The notes under the pieces are model-generated. The model had not been told where the DNA came from. It was given only the letters and a program-made list of their open reading frames with translations, and ran no database searches. Made by a program: the position numbers and the translations under genes. A stretch of 64,000 bases of DNA from Tretioscincus oriximinensis (lineage: Eukaryota > Chordata > Lepidosauria > Squamata > Gymnophthalmidae), in NCBI GenBank assembly GCA_022410635.1, contig JAJVDF010000456.1:490425-554424 (forward strand). The letters run 5' to 3'. Positions 56,525 through 64,000 of this stretch are shown one piece after another. The stretch's first letter is position 1, and each line of letters starts with the position of its first letter.

Positions 56525-56714
56525 GGCTGACCAGGTGATCCCTTTGGGGGGGGGAGGTTGAATACCCTTTTGGGGGGTGCCTCCCAGTTTTTTCTGAGGA
56601 AAAAAAACTTAAAAACAATTTATTTTTTTTGAAAAAAAATTCCTCAGAAAAAATGGAGGCACCCCAAAAATGGGTTTTCAACCCCCCCCCCACCCCAAAG
56701 GGTTCATCTGGTCA
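56525..56714. mobile_element. Foldback MITE 'A', copy 3
   Basis: Left TA at 56523-56524, then GGCTGACCAGGTGATCCC. The right arm '...gggttcatctggtca' then runs into Penelope-like text, so the last bases of the right terminus appear lost. The interior mirrors 'ggtgcctcccagttttttctgagg' with 'cctcagaaaaaatggaggcaccccaaaa'. Confidence 0.75.
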
Positions 56715-56770
56715 GAGGCTAACAAGATAAAGCTTGAGGCAAGTCTGCTTCCTCAGGTGCCATAGAAAAA

Positions 56771-56771
56771 C

Positions 56772-56842
<71 letters not shown>

Positions 56843-56843
56843 A
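56771..56843. repeat. (GAAA)n microsatellite
   Basis: About 18 uninterrupted GAAA units immediately downstream of the Penelope-like fragment. Confidence 0.95.
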
Positions 56844-57514
56844 ATAGTCATGTTATTCTGGATCATGAAGATGTAGCAAGGGAGTTTTGCATAATTTTCA
56901 GGCACATTCAGATTTTTTTAAAAAAACCCTCAGATTTAGTAACACAATACATATTCAAAGTCAAACACTTGAGAGCTTCCACCAGAAAAAAAAATGGAGG
57001 ATGGACATTCCTAGATGCCTCTCCATTTTGCATTATTTTGTCTGTCTGGTGTTTCCCCCAAGTTCGTGTGGCTGAAGTTCAATTAGCAAAGGGATCTCTC
57101 ATTTTGTTGGACAATTGGCAGGTGTCTTTTATCTTCCCTTAGTTGCCCATCAGACATCTGGTTAGCAGATTCTAAAGAGAGAAACATCTGCCCGCCAAAT
57201 ACTCCCAGATGTTGAAGTTAGTCTCTCTAACATGGACAGAACTGAAGGCTGCTCAAGATAGGATAGGATGAAGCTTCCTGCCAGAGTTTATATTCCTTTG
57301 AAAACTGTCAGGGGTGACAACTGTGGGTGTTACAGAATCAACAAGGACTACATCGTTGGCATTTACAAACAATCGTTGGTTGTTGCTTGTTAAGAACACC
57401 TGAAATTCAAACATTGAAAATAAAAATCTTGAGTGTCTATTGGCCCAAATGCCCAGAACAGTCTAGAAGGGACCAAGGGTGAGAGCCTATTGGTTCATAG
57501 CTCTCAGACCAGAG

Positions 57515-57645
57515 TGAAGGAGAAGGAGAAGGAGAAGGAGGAGGAGGAGAAGGAGAAGGAGAAGGAGAAGGAGAAGGAGAAGGAGAAGGAGAAGGAGAAG
57601 GAGAAGGAGAAGGAGAAGAAGAAGAAGAAGAAGAAGAAGAAGAAC
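57515..57645. repeat. (GGAGAA)n/(GAA)n expanded SINE tail
   Basis: A 130-bp purine-only tract: GAGAAG hexamers grading into GAA triplets. It joins the antisense SINE-1 at 57646, so it is that SINE's expanded 3' microsatellite. It translates to artefactual Glu/Lys and Leu runs. Confidence 0.95.
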
Positions 57646-57938
57646 TTGGTTCTTATACCCCGCTTTTCTCACCTTTCAAAGGGACTCAAAGCGGCTTACA
57701 AGGATATATTTTTGCCCGAAGGCTCACATTCTATCTTCCCCACCAGGCTATGGTGGTTCCCATGTATCTACTTACAGTCAGTTGCAATTTCTTGCAATTC
57801 ATGCTTTCGAATAGCTGGGTTGGCTAGAGCTACAGGCAAGTGGAAGGTGCTCAGCCCTCCCCACGTCCCACACAGGGCTTCGAAACCCCATCTCCCAGGC
57901 GAGAGACGGATTCCTAAGCAACTGAGCTAAAAGGAGCT
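57646..57938 (-). mobile_element. SINE-1, full length, antisense
   Basis: 'ttcttataccccgcttttctcacctttcaaagggactcaaagcggcttacaag', 'ttgcaatttcttgcaattcatgctttcgaatagctgggttggctagagctacaggc', and the intact tRNA-like head 'agggcttcgaaaccccatctcccaggcg...gcaactgagctaaaaggagc' (B box ggtttcgaagccc, A box tagctcagttgc on the - strand). The best copy for consensus building with 7938-8265. Confidence 0.88.
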
Positions 57939-58017
57939 GCATTTCAACTCGAAAGCCTTATGTTCTCCTGTTCTCTTAGACAAGGCTATCAAAGAAGAAT
58001 CCCTCTCGCTAGAGAAC

Positions 58018-58130
58018 CCACAAACGTAAGAGGAGCCCTGCTGAAGGGGGCCAGAGCCCATCTCGTCCAGCATTCTGTTGCACACAATGGCCCACCATGT
58101 GTACCTGGGCAGCCCGTTCTGTGAGGCCCA
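58018..58130 (-). mobile_element. CR1 LINE 3' tip
   Basis: 'acgtaagaggagccctgctgaagggggccagagcccatctcgtccagcattctgttgcacacaatggcccacc' is the antisense CR1 3' end. Confidence 0.82.
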
Positions 58131-58139
58131 GTGTGTTAC

Positions 58140-58385
58140 TGTGAGGCATTGTGGTTTCATGATTAAGAGCTCTGGTGTTTCAGCAGAGATACCGAATTCG
58201 AATTTTGTGTCGCCGGTGGAGAGGAGTGAGCGCCCTCTATTGACCTCTGCTCCAGCCAATCCACCAATTTTAAAACAAAAATTGTGATTAGGTAAATGGG
58301 AACCATCACAGCATGGTGGGGAAAATGGAATGTAAGCCTTCAGTTGAAAAATAAGTAAAATAGGAAAAATAAAAACCCAATTCTT
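58140..58385 (+). mobile_element. SINE-1, sense
   Basis: 'ttgtggtttcatgattaagagctctggtgtttcagcagagataccgaattcgaattttgtgtcgcc', 'gaggagtgagcgccctctattgacctctgctccagcc' and 'gggaaccatcacagcatggtggggaaaatggaatgtaagccttcag'. The tail is degraded. Confidence 0.72.
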
Positions 58386-58583
58386 ATTCTCCTGCTTCAC
58401 TTCCTGCAAATGGTATTTCAGGAATACTGCGGGGTACTATTGCGAGTCTTTCAGATAATCACTTCCCGTATATTATTACTTGTTCCTTGTAGGTTATGGC
58501 AGAAAATCACTTCTCCTGATAGACGATATTATTTTTCTTTTAATATTTTCACCCTCCAGAAAGCAAGCAAACCCCCCCCCCCT

Positions 58584-58765
58584 TACACACACACACACAC
58601 ACACACACACAAATCCCTGAATCTAAGAACCATCAGGTGCATATTTTGCTTTCCTCTGTTCGGGCTGCCCAGGTGCATCTGGTGGGCCTCTGTGGGAGAC
58701 AGAAGGCTGGACTAGGTGGGCTCCGGCCCAATCCAGTATGGCTCTTCTTGTGTTCTTAGGGCTTC
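58584..58765 (+). mobile_element. (CA)n followed by a CR1 3' tip
   Basis: (CA)n at 58584-58611, then 'catcaggtgcatattttgctttcctctgttcgggctgcccaggtgcatctggtgggcctctg...ggctggactaggtgggctccggcccaatccagtatggctcttcttgtgttctta', a sense CR1 3' end. Confidence 0.82.
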
Positions 58766-58889
58766 TTCTGCCAACACATAGTATCCAAGCCTTGGTCCTT
58801 CACCGTTTCTCCAATTTCACATGTGATGCAGAAACTGAACATTATTGGTTCAATGCTGCTGCTTAGTTGCACTTACTGTTTCCCATGGA

Positions 58890-58978
58890 CTAAGCTATGT
58901 GCGCCACCCTATGGTTGGCCGCCTTGAGTCCTTCGGGTATAGGGAGGGATACAAATCAATCAGTCAATCAATAAAGAA
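58890..58978 (+). mobile_element. L2-like 3' tail
   Basis: 'tatgtgcgccaccctatggttggccgccttgagtccttcgggtatagggagggatacaaatcaatcagtcaatcaat' is the sense LINE 3' terminus with a tetranucleotide tail. Confidence 0.6.
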
Positions 58979-59369
58979 GGAAGGAAGTTTTGTTGGGCTG
59001 CTTGGCTGTTTTCCCTCCGTATGACAACGTCCATGAAGGATAAGTGATTTGTACTGGATTAATGGCTGTGCTTTTTTACTGTGATTAGTTTAGATCATTA
59101 TCAGCCCCACTGGAAGAACTTTGGCTGTGGCATTGCTGTCTTCCAGGTGAATCACTGTATTTGCAGTGTACATTTTGGAGCACGTGCCTTTTCAGTTCAT
59201 TCTTTGACTTTCATCTTTATTCTATATTGATCTTGTGTACAGAGGTTCTCCCCTCTCAATGAAGTTAAACTCCCCCGGCATTGTTCTGCTTTTACTTGCT
59301 GCTTTGTTACTTTTGGAATGGCAAAGTGCATTCGACGTTCCAGGATTACTCAGCTGTGCCTTGAGATCT

Positions 59370-59985
59370 GGAAGGAGGAGGAGGAGGTGGCAACAACAGC
59401 ATGGGTTTTTATACCCTGCATTTCTCACCTGAAGGGACTCAAAGCGACTTGCAAGCAATTTTTTGCCCAAAGGCTGATGTGCTGCCTTCCCCATCACATT
59501 GTGATGGTCCCCATTCATCTACTTGCNATTGCTCACTTTCAAACAGCTAGATTGGTTGAAACGAAGGCCGGAAGAGGACGCTCATGGCAGAATCCATGGC
59601 AGAATCATGGCCCTCGAANCTCTCTTTGAAAGGTCGTTGTTCTTAACCTTTGAGCCACCGTGCCTCAAGTGGTCAGAATGTACTTGCCTTACAAAAACTG
59701 AGTGGTTCTGGGACTCTGGTTTGGTTGTCTCTTAGATATTTCTGCCCGATGGATGGACTGCCACAAACATTTTGATTTTCAGGATCAGTCTACAAAATGA
59801 AGGATTGTGAACTAGAGATCTGCATCAGCTAAAACTGTATGTTCTATTTGCCACTTATTGAAGGAGAAGGAGAGGAACTGGGTTTTTATACCCTGCTTTT
59901 TTCATCCCAAGGGGTATAAAACCTCCAAAGTCGTTGTCTTCTTCCTCCTCTCCTCCTCCTCCTCCTCCAGCAAAGTTCTATGGAG
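59370..59985 (-). mobile_element. SINE-1 copies, antisense (one long, one tail fragment)
   Basis: 59370-59665: (GGA)n, 'ttttataccctgcatttctcacctgaagggactcaaagcgacttgcaag', 'caaacagctagattggttgaaacgaaggc', head remnant 'ttcttaacctttgagccaccgtgcc'. 59860-59985: 'ggtttttataccctgcttttttcatcccaagg' then a convergent (TCC)n stretch. Confidence 0.72.
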
Positions 59986-60904
59986 CGAGCAACAATAAGC
60001 CTATGTTGTAGCAAGGATCGTACCCTAGCAGGATGGGGACCCCTGTGAGCTTTTCCCAAAGCTCTGCAGAATAATTTGGTCTTGGCAGAAATCTACATGT
60101 TCATTCTCTCTATTCTGCTACCTTAGCATCTTCACCAAAATAACCAGGTTAAAGAGAAAAATTGCTCACGTCTGCCTATTCTGTTATAAATGGGATTTCT
60201 GGAAACTGCAATTAATCAATTTAGCCTTTCAAAATTAGCCTCTGCAGTGGAGGTCAATTTGTGACCCCTCCGCTTATAAAAGGTCATCTATTTTTATGCG
60301 CCCGTTATGGGCACCATTGTAAATCAGACGAAGCACGTGCTGGGGGCTGCTTCAACGGGGGCTCCCGTGTTCTCTTCGGCTGGCCCTGCAGCTGTTTTAG
60401 GTATCTTAAGACAGTGAATAAAAAGCTGTGGGTGGGTAGCAAGTTTATGCTTGGGCTGCCGAGCTGAGAGATGGAATGACTCAACCTTCCCCGGATCAAA
60501 ATGCAGCAAGATGGGATGACTCAAAACAGGCCGCTGGAATCTTGGCGGTTTGTACAGGAGCCACGAAAGCTGCTTCTCATTTGTAGGAACAGATCTGCTC
60601 TCTCTGTGTGTGAACAGGACACAGACAATTAGCTGTCCATTGATGACAGGATAGCACTTTAGGAGGAGAGATAAGCCCCAGACGGCCCAAGGTCTCACCC
60701 TGGATCCCTTAGATTTCCTGCCTGGATAGCCTTGGTCTCAAGGTCTTCACTTCATTAGGAGCGATCTTCTAAACAGGGAAAAAAGTCNTTTCAAGCCTTT
60801 GTAGCATGAACGGAGGCCTAGCTATTGCCTGCAGTTTGGAGAAGCGGCAGGATGGCTTTGAAGGCTATTTGGCTGCACAATTCCTCAGCATCTGAGAGCC
60901 AGTT

Positions 60905-61255
60905 GCTGTGCAGTGGTTAGAGTGCTGGACTCGTAACTGACAGTCTCCCGGTTTGATTNCCCACTCCTCCGTGAAGCCAGCTGGGTGACCTTGGGCCAGT
61001 CACAGTTCCTTAGAACACCCTCAGCCCCACCTGAGATACCACTTGCAGGGAGTCATGAACAGGGGCATATTTTGCTCTCCTCTGTTCGGACTGCCCAGGT
61101 GCGTCTGGGGGCCTGTGTGTGACACAGAATGCTGGACTAGATGGGCTCTGGCCTGATCCAGNNTGGCTCTTCTTATGTTCTTATTTCAGAGATTGTCTGT
61201 TGTGGAGAAAGCAAAACAAAAGCTACTTTGGTGAAAGGGGCGTTATAAATAAATA
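60905..61255 (+). mobile_element. SINE-2 interrupted by a CR1 tip
   Basis: 60905-61032 ('tgtgcagtggttagagtgctggactcg...cagctgggtgaccttgggccagtcacagttcc...tcagccccacct') continues at 61186 ('cagagattgtctgttgtggagaaagc...gaaaggggcgttataaataaa'). In between, 61033-61184 is a sense CR1 3' end ('ataccacttgcagggagtcatgaacagg...tggctcttcttatgttctta'). Confidence 0.82.
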
Positions 61256-61322
61256 TGATGATGGTATCTCTGTGGAAAGAATGCAGCTTTTCCTTCCCTC
61301 AGGCGTTTGCTTCTCTGCTTAA

Positions 61323-61466
<144 letters not shown>

Positions 61467-61808
61467 CGGAGGACTAAGAGGTGGCAGGTGGAGCAAGGGA
61501 AGGAAAGCCTCAGGTGAAAGCGGCTCACGGCAGCCAGGCGGCTCCCACCTCATTTCTCTGATCCTTTTTAAAAGCAAAGGGAAACTTTAATCCAGCTGTG
61601 TTTAAATATGGAAAATGCACTGTACAGCACAAGCTCTAAAAATGAGGGCTGTGTTTGCTTATTTTGGACAAGGAGACGGTGTGGGCAAGAAAACCCCCAC
61701 ATGGCTTTGCAGAGGGGCTGAGGGTCGCTGTGGAAAACATGTTCCATACATTAAAGATTTAAGAAACGACAGTGCGGGGTTATTAATAAAAGTAAATTTT
61801 ATTTCAAC
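61467..61808 (+). other. MNAT1: MNAT1 3'UTR with poly(A) signals
   Basis: A GC-rich start turns AT-rich. An ATTAAA at 61750 and an AATAAA at 61785 (within tattaataaaagtaaa) are followed by T/G-containing sequence ('attttatttcaactcaaatgtctgc'). The 61785 signal is the more likely cleavage signal. There are no repeats in the UTR. Confidence 0.7.
61785..61790 (+). terminator. MNAT1: Poly(A) signal AATAAA of MNAT1
   Basis: A canonical hexamer about 320 nt after the stop codon. The alternative upstream hexamer is ATTAAA at 61750-61755. Confidence 0.65.
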
Positions 61809-62599
61809 TCAAATGTCTGCTCCTGCCTTAATTAAATAAATGATATGAGCTGCCCTGTTTTTCCAGCTCCTTTCCCTCTATCAGCTTCCCATTTTTATCA
61901 GGTGTCTATTATCTGGTCCCAATAGGCTGACATTCAGGCACCAAGGCCTTCCCTGAAAAAGGCCATTTGGGGATATATATTGGCACCTGCAGGCGAGCGT
62001 AATCTATGGCAGGCCCCTCATGCAGGAAGAGCGGCACGTTTTAAGAGCAGCCATTCCAAGGGCCGGTAGGAGCTCCCAGTCCTTTAAGGCTCCTTTCTAT
62101 CACAGCTCCCACAATGGCTGTGACCTCCATGGGAACAAACTGCAGAAATGAATAAAGATGAACCAGCAACAGCTTCCCTTGCCTTGGCAACTCCTGAATA
62201 CTAAAGCATTTGCATATGTCAGACTTTGTGTTGCAGCTTTTAAAATGATTGGCATGATGTGCATCCTTTGTTTAATATCTTTTAGGAGTACGATTTGGTC
62301 TCTGAAGCACCACTGACAAACATCAATAGACTGCACCACACTGGTAAAGTGAGTCTTTTTCCTCTGCAGGCTGTTAAAATACTTATGGACTGGGGCTCCC
62401 ACACNTGACTGATTGTCATTGGTTATCTGGATTTCATTTCTCCGCGGCGTTCTTAGAGAAGCTGTGGAAAGCAGCAAGGCTTCCTTGGGGATCGTACTTA
62501 GCAATGGTCTGAGTTGGCCGTTGTTCCAACCCAGCATCGCCTCCACAGAGACGTCCTTGGAGGAATTGCCTTGAAAAGGGAAAAACCTTTTCTAGAAGC
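61809..62599. other. MNAT1-TRMT5 intergenic, no gene recognised
   Basis: Mostly unique sequence between the two convergent genes. A short MITE B-like phrase lies at about 61975-62025 ('atattggcacctgcaggcgagcgtaatctatggcaggcccc'). A 148-codon - strand frame (62100-62546) contains an N and no recognisable motif. Confidence 0.5.
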
Positions 62600-63170
62600 T
62601 TTGTTTTCATTGCATATGGAAGGACTAGAAACAATGGGATGAAACTGCAAGGGAGTAGATTTAGATATCAGAAAAAACCTATCAGGGTGATCAACCAGTG
62701 GAACAGGTTGCCACAGGAGGTGGTGAGTTCGCCTTCACTGGAAGTCTTCAGACAGAGGCTGGGTAGCCTCCTGTCTGGGGTGGTTTAATGAATCCTGCAT
62801 GGAGCAGGGCGTTGGACCCCATGACCCTGGCAGTCCCTTCCAATTCTATGATTCTATAGTCTGTAACAGGACCTGTCATATGGAATAAGGCCAAGTGCTG
62901 TACCNCAGCAGGTTACAAACTGTTTGTCCCTTTCTGCACTGAGCCTTATCGTGCATTATATCACAGAATGGGGCCTGCCATATTCTACACTGGTATGGGG
63001 ATAGCAAGGCCTATTCTGAGGTGGTAGCCCAGAATAAAGTCCAGTATGGAAAGTACTCCTGAAATACCATTTCCAGGGAGTCAAGAACTGATGCAGTTGG
63101 TGGCCACTGGGCGAGTCAGAATGCTGGACTAGACGGTCTGTGGCCCCATTCAGCAGGGCTCCTATGTTTT
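62600..63170 (+). mobile_element. CR1 3' ends flanking a MITE B fragment
   Basis: 62600-62860 is an ATTCTAT-tail CR1 ('ggaaggactagaaacaatgggatgaaactgcaagggagtagatttag...gtggaacaggttgccacagg...ttccaattctatgattctat'). 62875-63058 is MITE B text ('cactgagccttatcgtgcattatatcacagaatgggg...gcccagaataaagtcc'). 63055-63170 is a TTCTTATG-subfamily CR1 tip ending 'gcagggctcctatgttttc'. Confidence 0.75.
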
Positions 63171-63567
63171 CACACATCTTTAGATGGANAACAGTCAATG
63201 CATAGTCTGTGTTTAACAAGCTCAAAATCTATTCTGCATGCTTGACCCACCTCCCACTCTATGGAATTCTTACTGGAAAACATTTTCACTAAAAACCTAA
63301 CCCATGGCGGAGGAGGGTGGATTTTCATATATACTGTGTTACATTTTCCCCTTTCGTTACAAGCAATTTCCATACCNGGAACAAGGAAGATTACAATTTG
63401 AGAAAGTAAACATATAGTTATGTATTTCAAATAAAAAAGGGATCCCATCCAACTACCATGAAATTAAAAAGAAATAGTATATTGTACGAAATCCATACAT
63501 GAACTCATTCTTTGGGAGAGCCATATTGGGTTTGGGCACTTCCAAGTTCTGATTTTTCAAATGCTTC

Positions 63568-63653
63568 TCAGCATATTGAACTTCGTTTTTCTTCAGTGGA
63601 ATCCTCATCACGGCGCAGGCGTTTGGATGATGGTTCTTGTAAATTATCTGCAC
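63568..63653 (-). CDS. TRMT5: TRMT5 last coding exon (tRNA m1G37 methyltransferase C-terminus)
   Basis: On the - strand, after the acceptor tttaatttccag (ending 63654), the frame reads xGT then ADNLQEPSSKRLRRDEDSTE, EKRSSIC and TGA (63568-63570). It resembles the basic, acidic-flanked tail of TRMT5 (human ...ENHEDPPLKRQRTAEAF.. as recalled), with spacing KR.R preserved. TRMT5 methylates G37 of tRNAs in nucleus and mitochondria. Its orientation, tail-to-tail with MNAT1, is the tetrapod gene order. A longer overlapping frame (ending 63453) has no family resemblance. The catalytic exons lie beyond the window. The alternative acceptor at 'gtgcag' would remove two codons. Confidence 0.7.
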
Positions 63654-63754
63654 CTGGAAATTAAAGGCAACAAATCATCTGAATTTATAGAATACGTATA
63701 TTTGTAGCATTATGCAGACAGCAAAATTAAAATCTCTCATAACAGCCTTTCATC

Positions 63755-64000
63755 TGAGAGGCTACGTTTCAAGGCCGTGCTGGATGCAGGGAGGGGTGAC
63801 AGCCTTCTACTAGCCTGTAGCTCTCGCCAAGCCAGCTATTTGAAAGCAAGAAATTGCAACATATTGCAACTAGATAAATGGGAACCACCACAGGCTAGTA
63901 GGGAAGATAGAATGTGAGCTTTCAGGAAGAAAAATAACCTTGTAAGCCGCTTTTGAGTTTCTTTGGGTGACAAAAGCGGGATATAAAACCCTATTCTTCT
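63755..64000 (+). mobile_element. SINE-1, sense, running off the window
   Basis: Degraded B box 'gtttcaaggccgt', body 'gggaggggtgacagccttctactagcctgtagctctcgccaagccagctatttgaaagcaagaaattgcaac', tail 'taagccgcttttgagtttctttgggtgacaaaagcgggatataaa' followed by the start of a (TTC)n run at the edge. It lies in the TRMT5 intron. Confidence 0.82.

Larger units (their letters stand above)
56240..56760 (-). mobile_element. Penelope-like fragment interrupted by CR1 plus MITE A
   Basis: Antisense Penelope-like text at 56240-56330 ('acagctgtgttagtctgaaaccagaag...gtagcaagggtgtc') resumes at 56715-56760 ('gaggctaacaagataaagcttgaggcaagtctgcttcctcagg'). Between them are an antisense CR1 3' end (56333-56522) and MITE A copy 3. 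Confidence 0.68.

Noticed and set aside
56771..56843. CRISPR-like or satellite array
   Set aside because: Simple (GAAA)n without spacers; a vertebrate genome context excludes CRISPR.
57487..57930. 165-codon Glu/Lys-rich frame and its poly-Leu antisense
   Set aside because: Translation of the (GGAGAA)n microsatellite plus SINE-1; not a gene.
63453..63653. 66-codon - strand frame as a separate gene
   Set aside because: No family resemblance; the overlapping shorter frame fits the TRMT5 C-terminus and expected synteny.

Overview
The window is intronic and 3'-end sequence of a vertebrate nuclear genome, almost certainly a squamate reptile (lizard/gecko-like). It has widely spaced exons with GT/AG borders, scattered single Ns, microsatellites, and a dense mix of CR1 and L2-like LINEs, L1 3' ends, Penelope-like elements with hammerhead-type motifs, tRNA-headed SINEs with LINE-type tails, solo LTRs and short DNA transposons. 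The CR1 tails (TTCTTATG and ATTCTAT types) and the SINEs fit reptiles best; the species is not determined.

Host genes. The + strand carries the last three coding exons of MNAT1 (MAT1, the assembly factor of the CDK-activating kinase CDK7/cyclin H and of TFIIH): 644-769, 23671-23792 and 61346-61466, separated by introns of about 22.9 and 37.6 kb. They splice in frame to 122 codons plus stop, the same length as the corresponding human C-terminus as I recall it. The 3'UTR has a poly(A) signal near 61785. Downstream on the - strand, 63568-63653 looks like the last coding exon of TRMT5 (tRNA m1G37 methyltransferase), the expected tail-to-tail neighbour of MNAT1 in tetrapods.

Intron 6 (770-23670) is AT-rich and holds L2 and CR1 fragments, an L1 3' fragment, two copies of a TA-flanked foldback MITE (A), one copy of a palindromic MITE (B), a small pogo-like MITE, several copies of a TGACATCA-rich element with terminal inverted repeats, and SINE and Penelope pieces. 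Intron 7 (23793-61345) holds an L2 ORF remnant, L1s, two related solo LTRs (30391-31104 and 39632-40349), many CR1s, and chains of nested insertions, several with readable target-site duplications.

The standout is 42247-43276. It is a 1,030-bp GC/CpG-rich element with pogo/Tigger-like inverted termini (CAGTAAAACCCCG...), inserted at a TA inside a CR1. It carries the start codon, first coding exon and splice donor of a DNAJC5-like (cysteine-string-protein) J-domain gene. It looks like a vertebrate 'Pack-type' DNA transposon that captured a host promoter-proximal exon. Other notable structures are a near-perfect 286-bp foldback flanked by a 19-bp direct repeat (52441-52754), a head-to-head Penelope pair with two hammerhead-like cores and a 12-bp target duplication (53612-54086), and a 10-bp-flanked Penelope insertion in an L1 tail (27944-28062).
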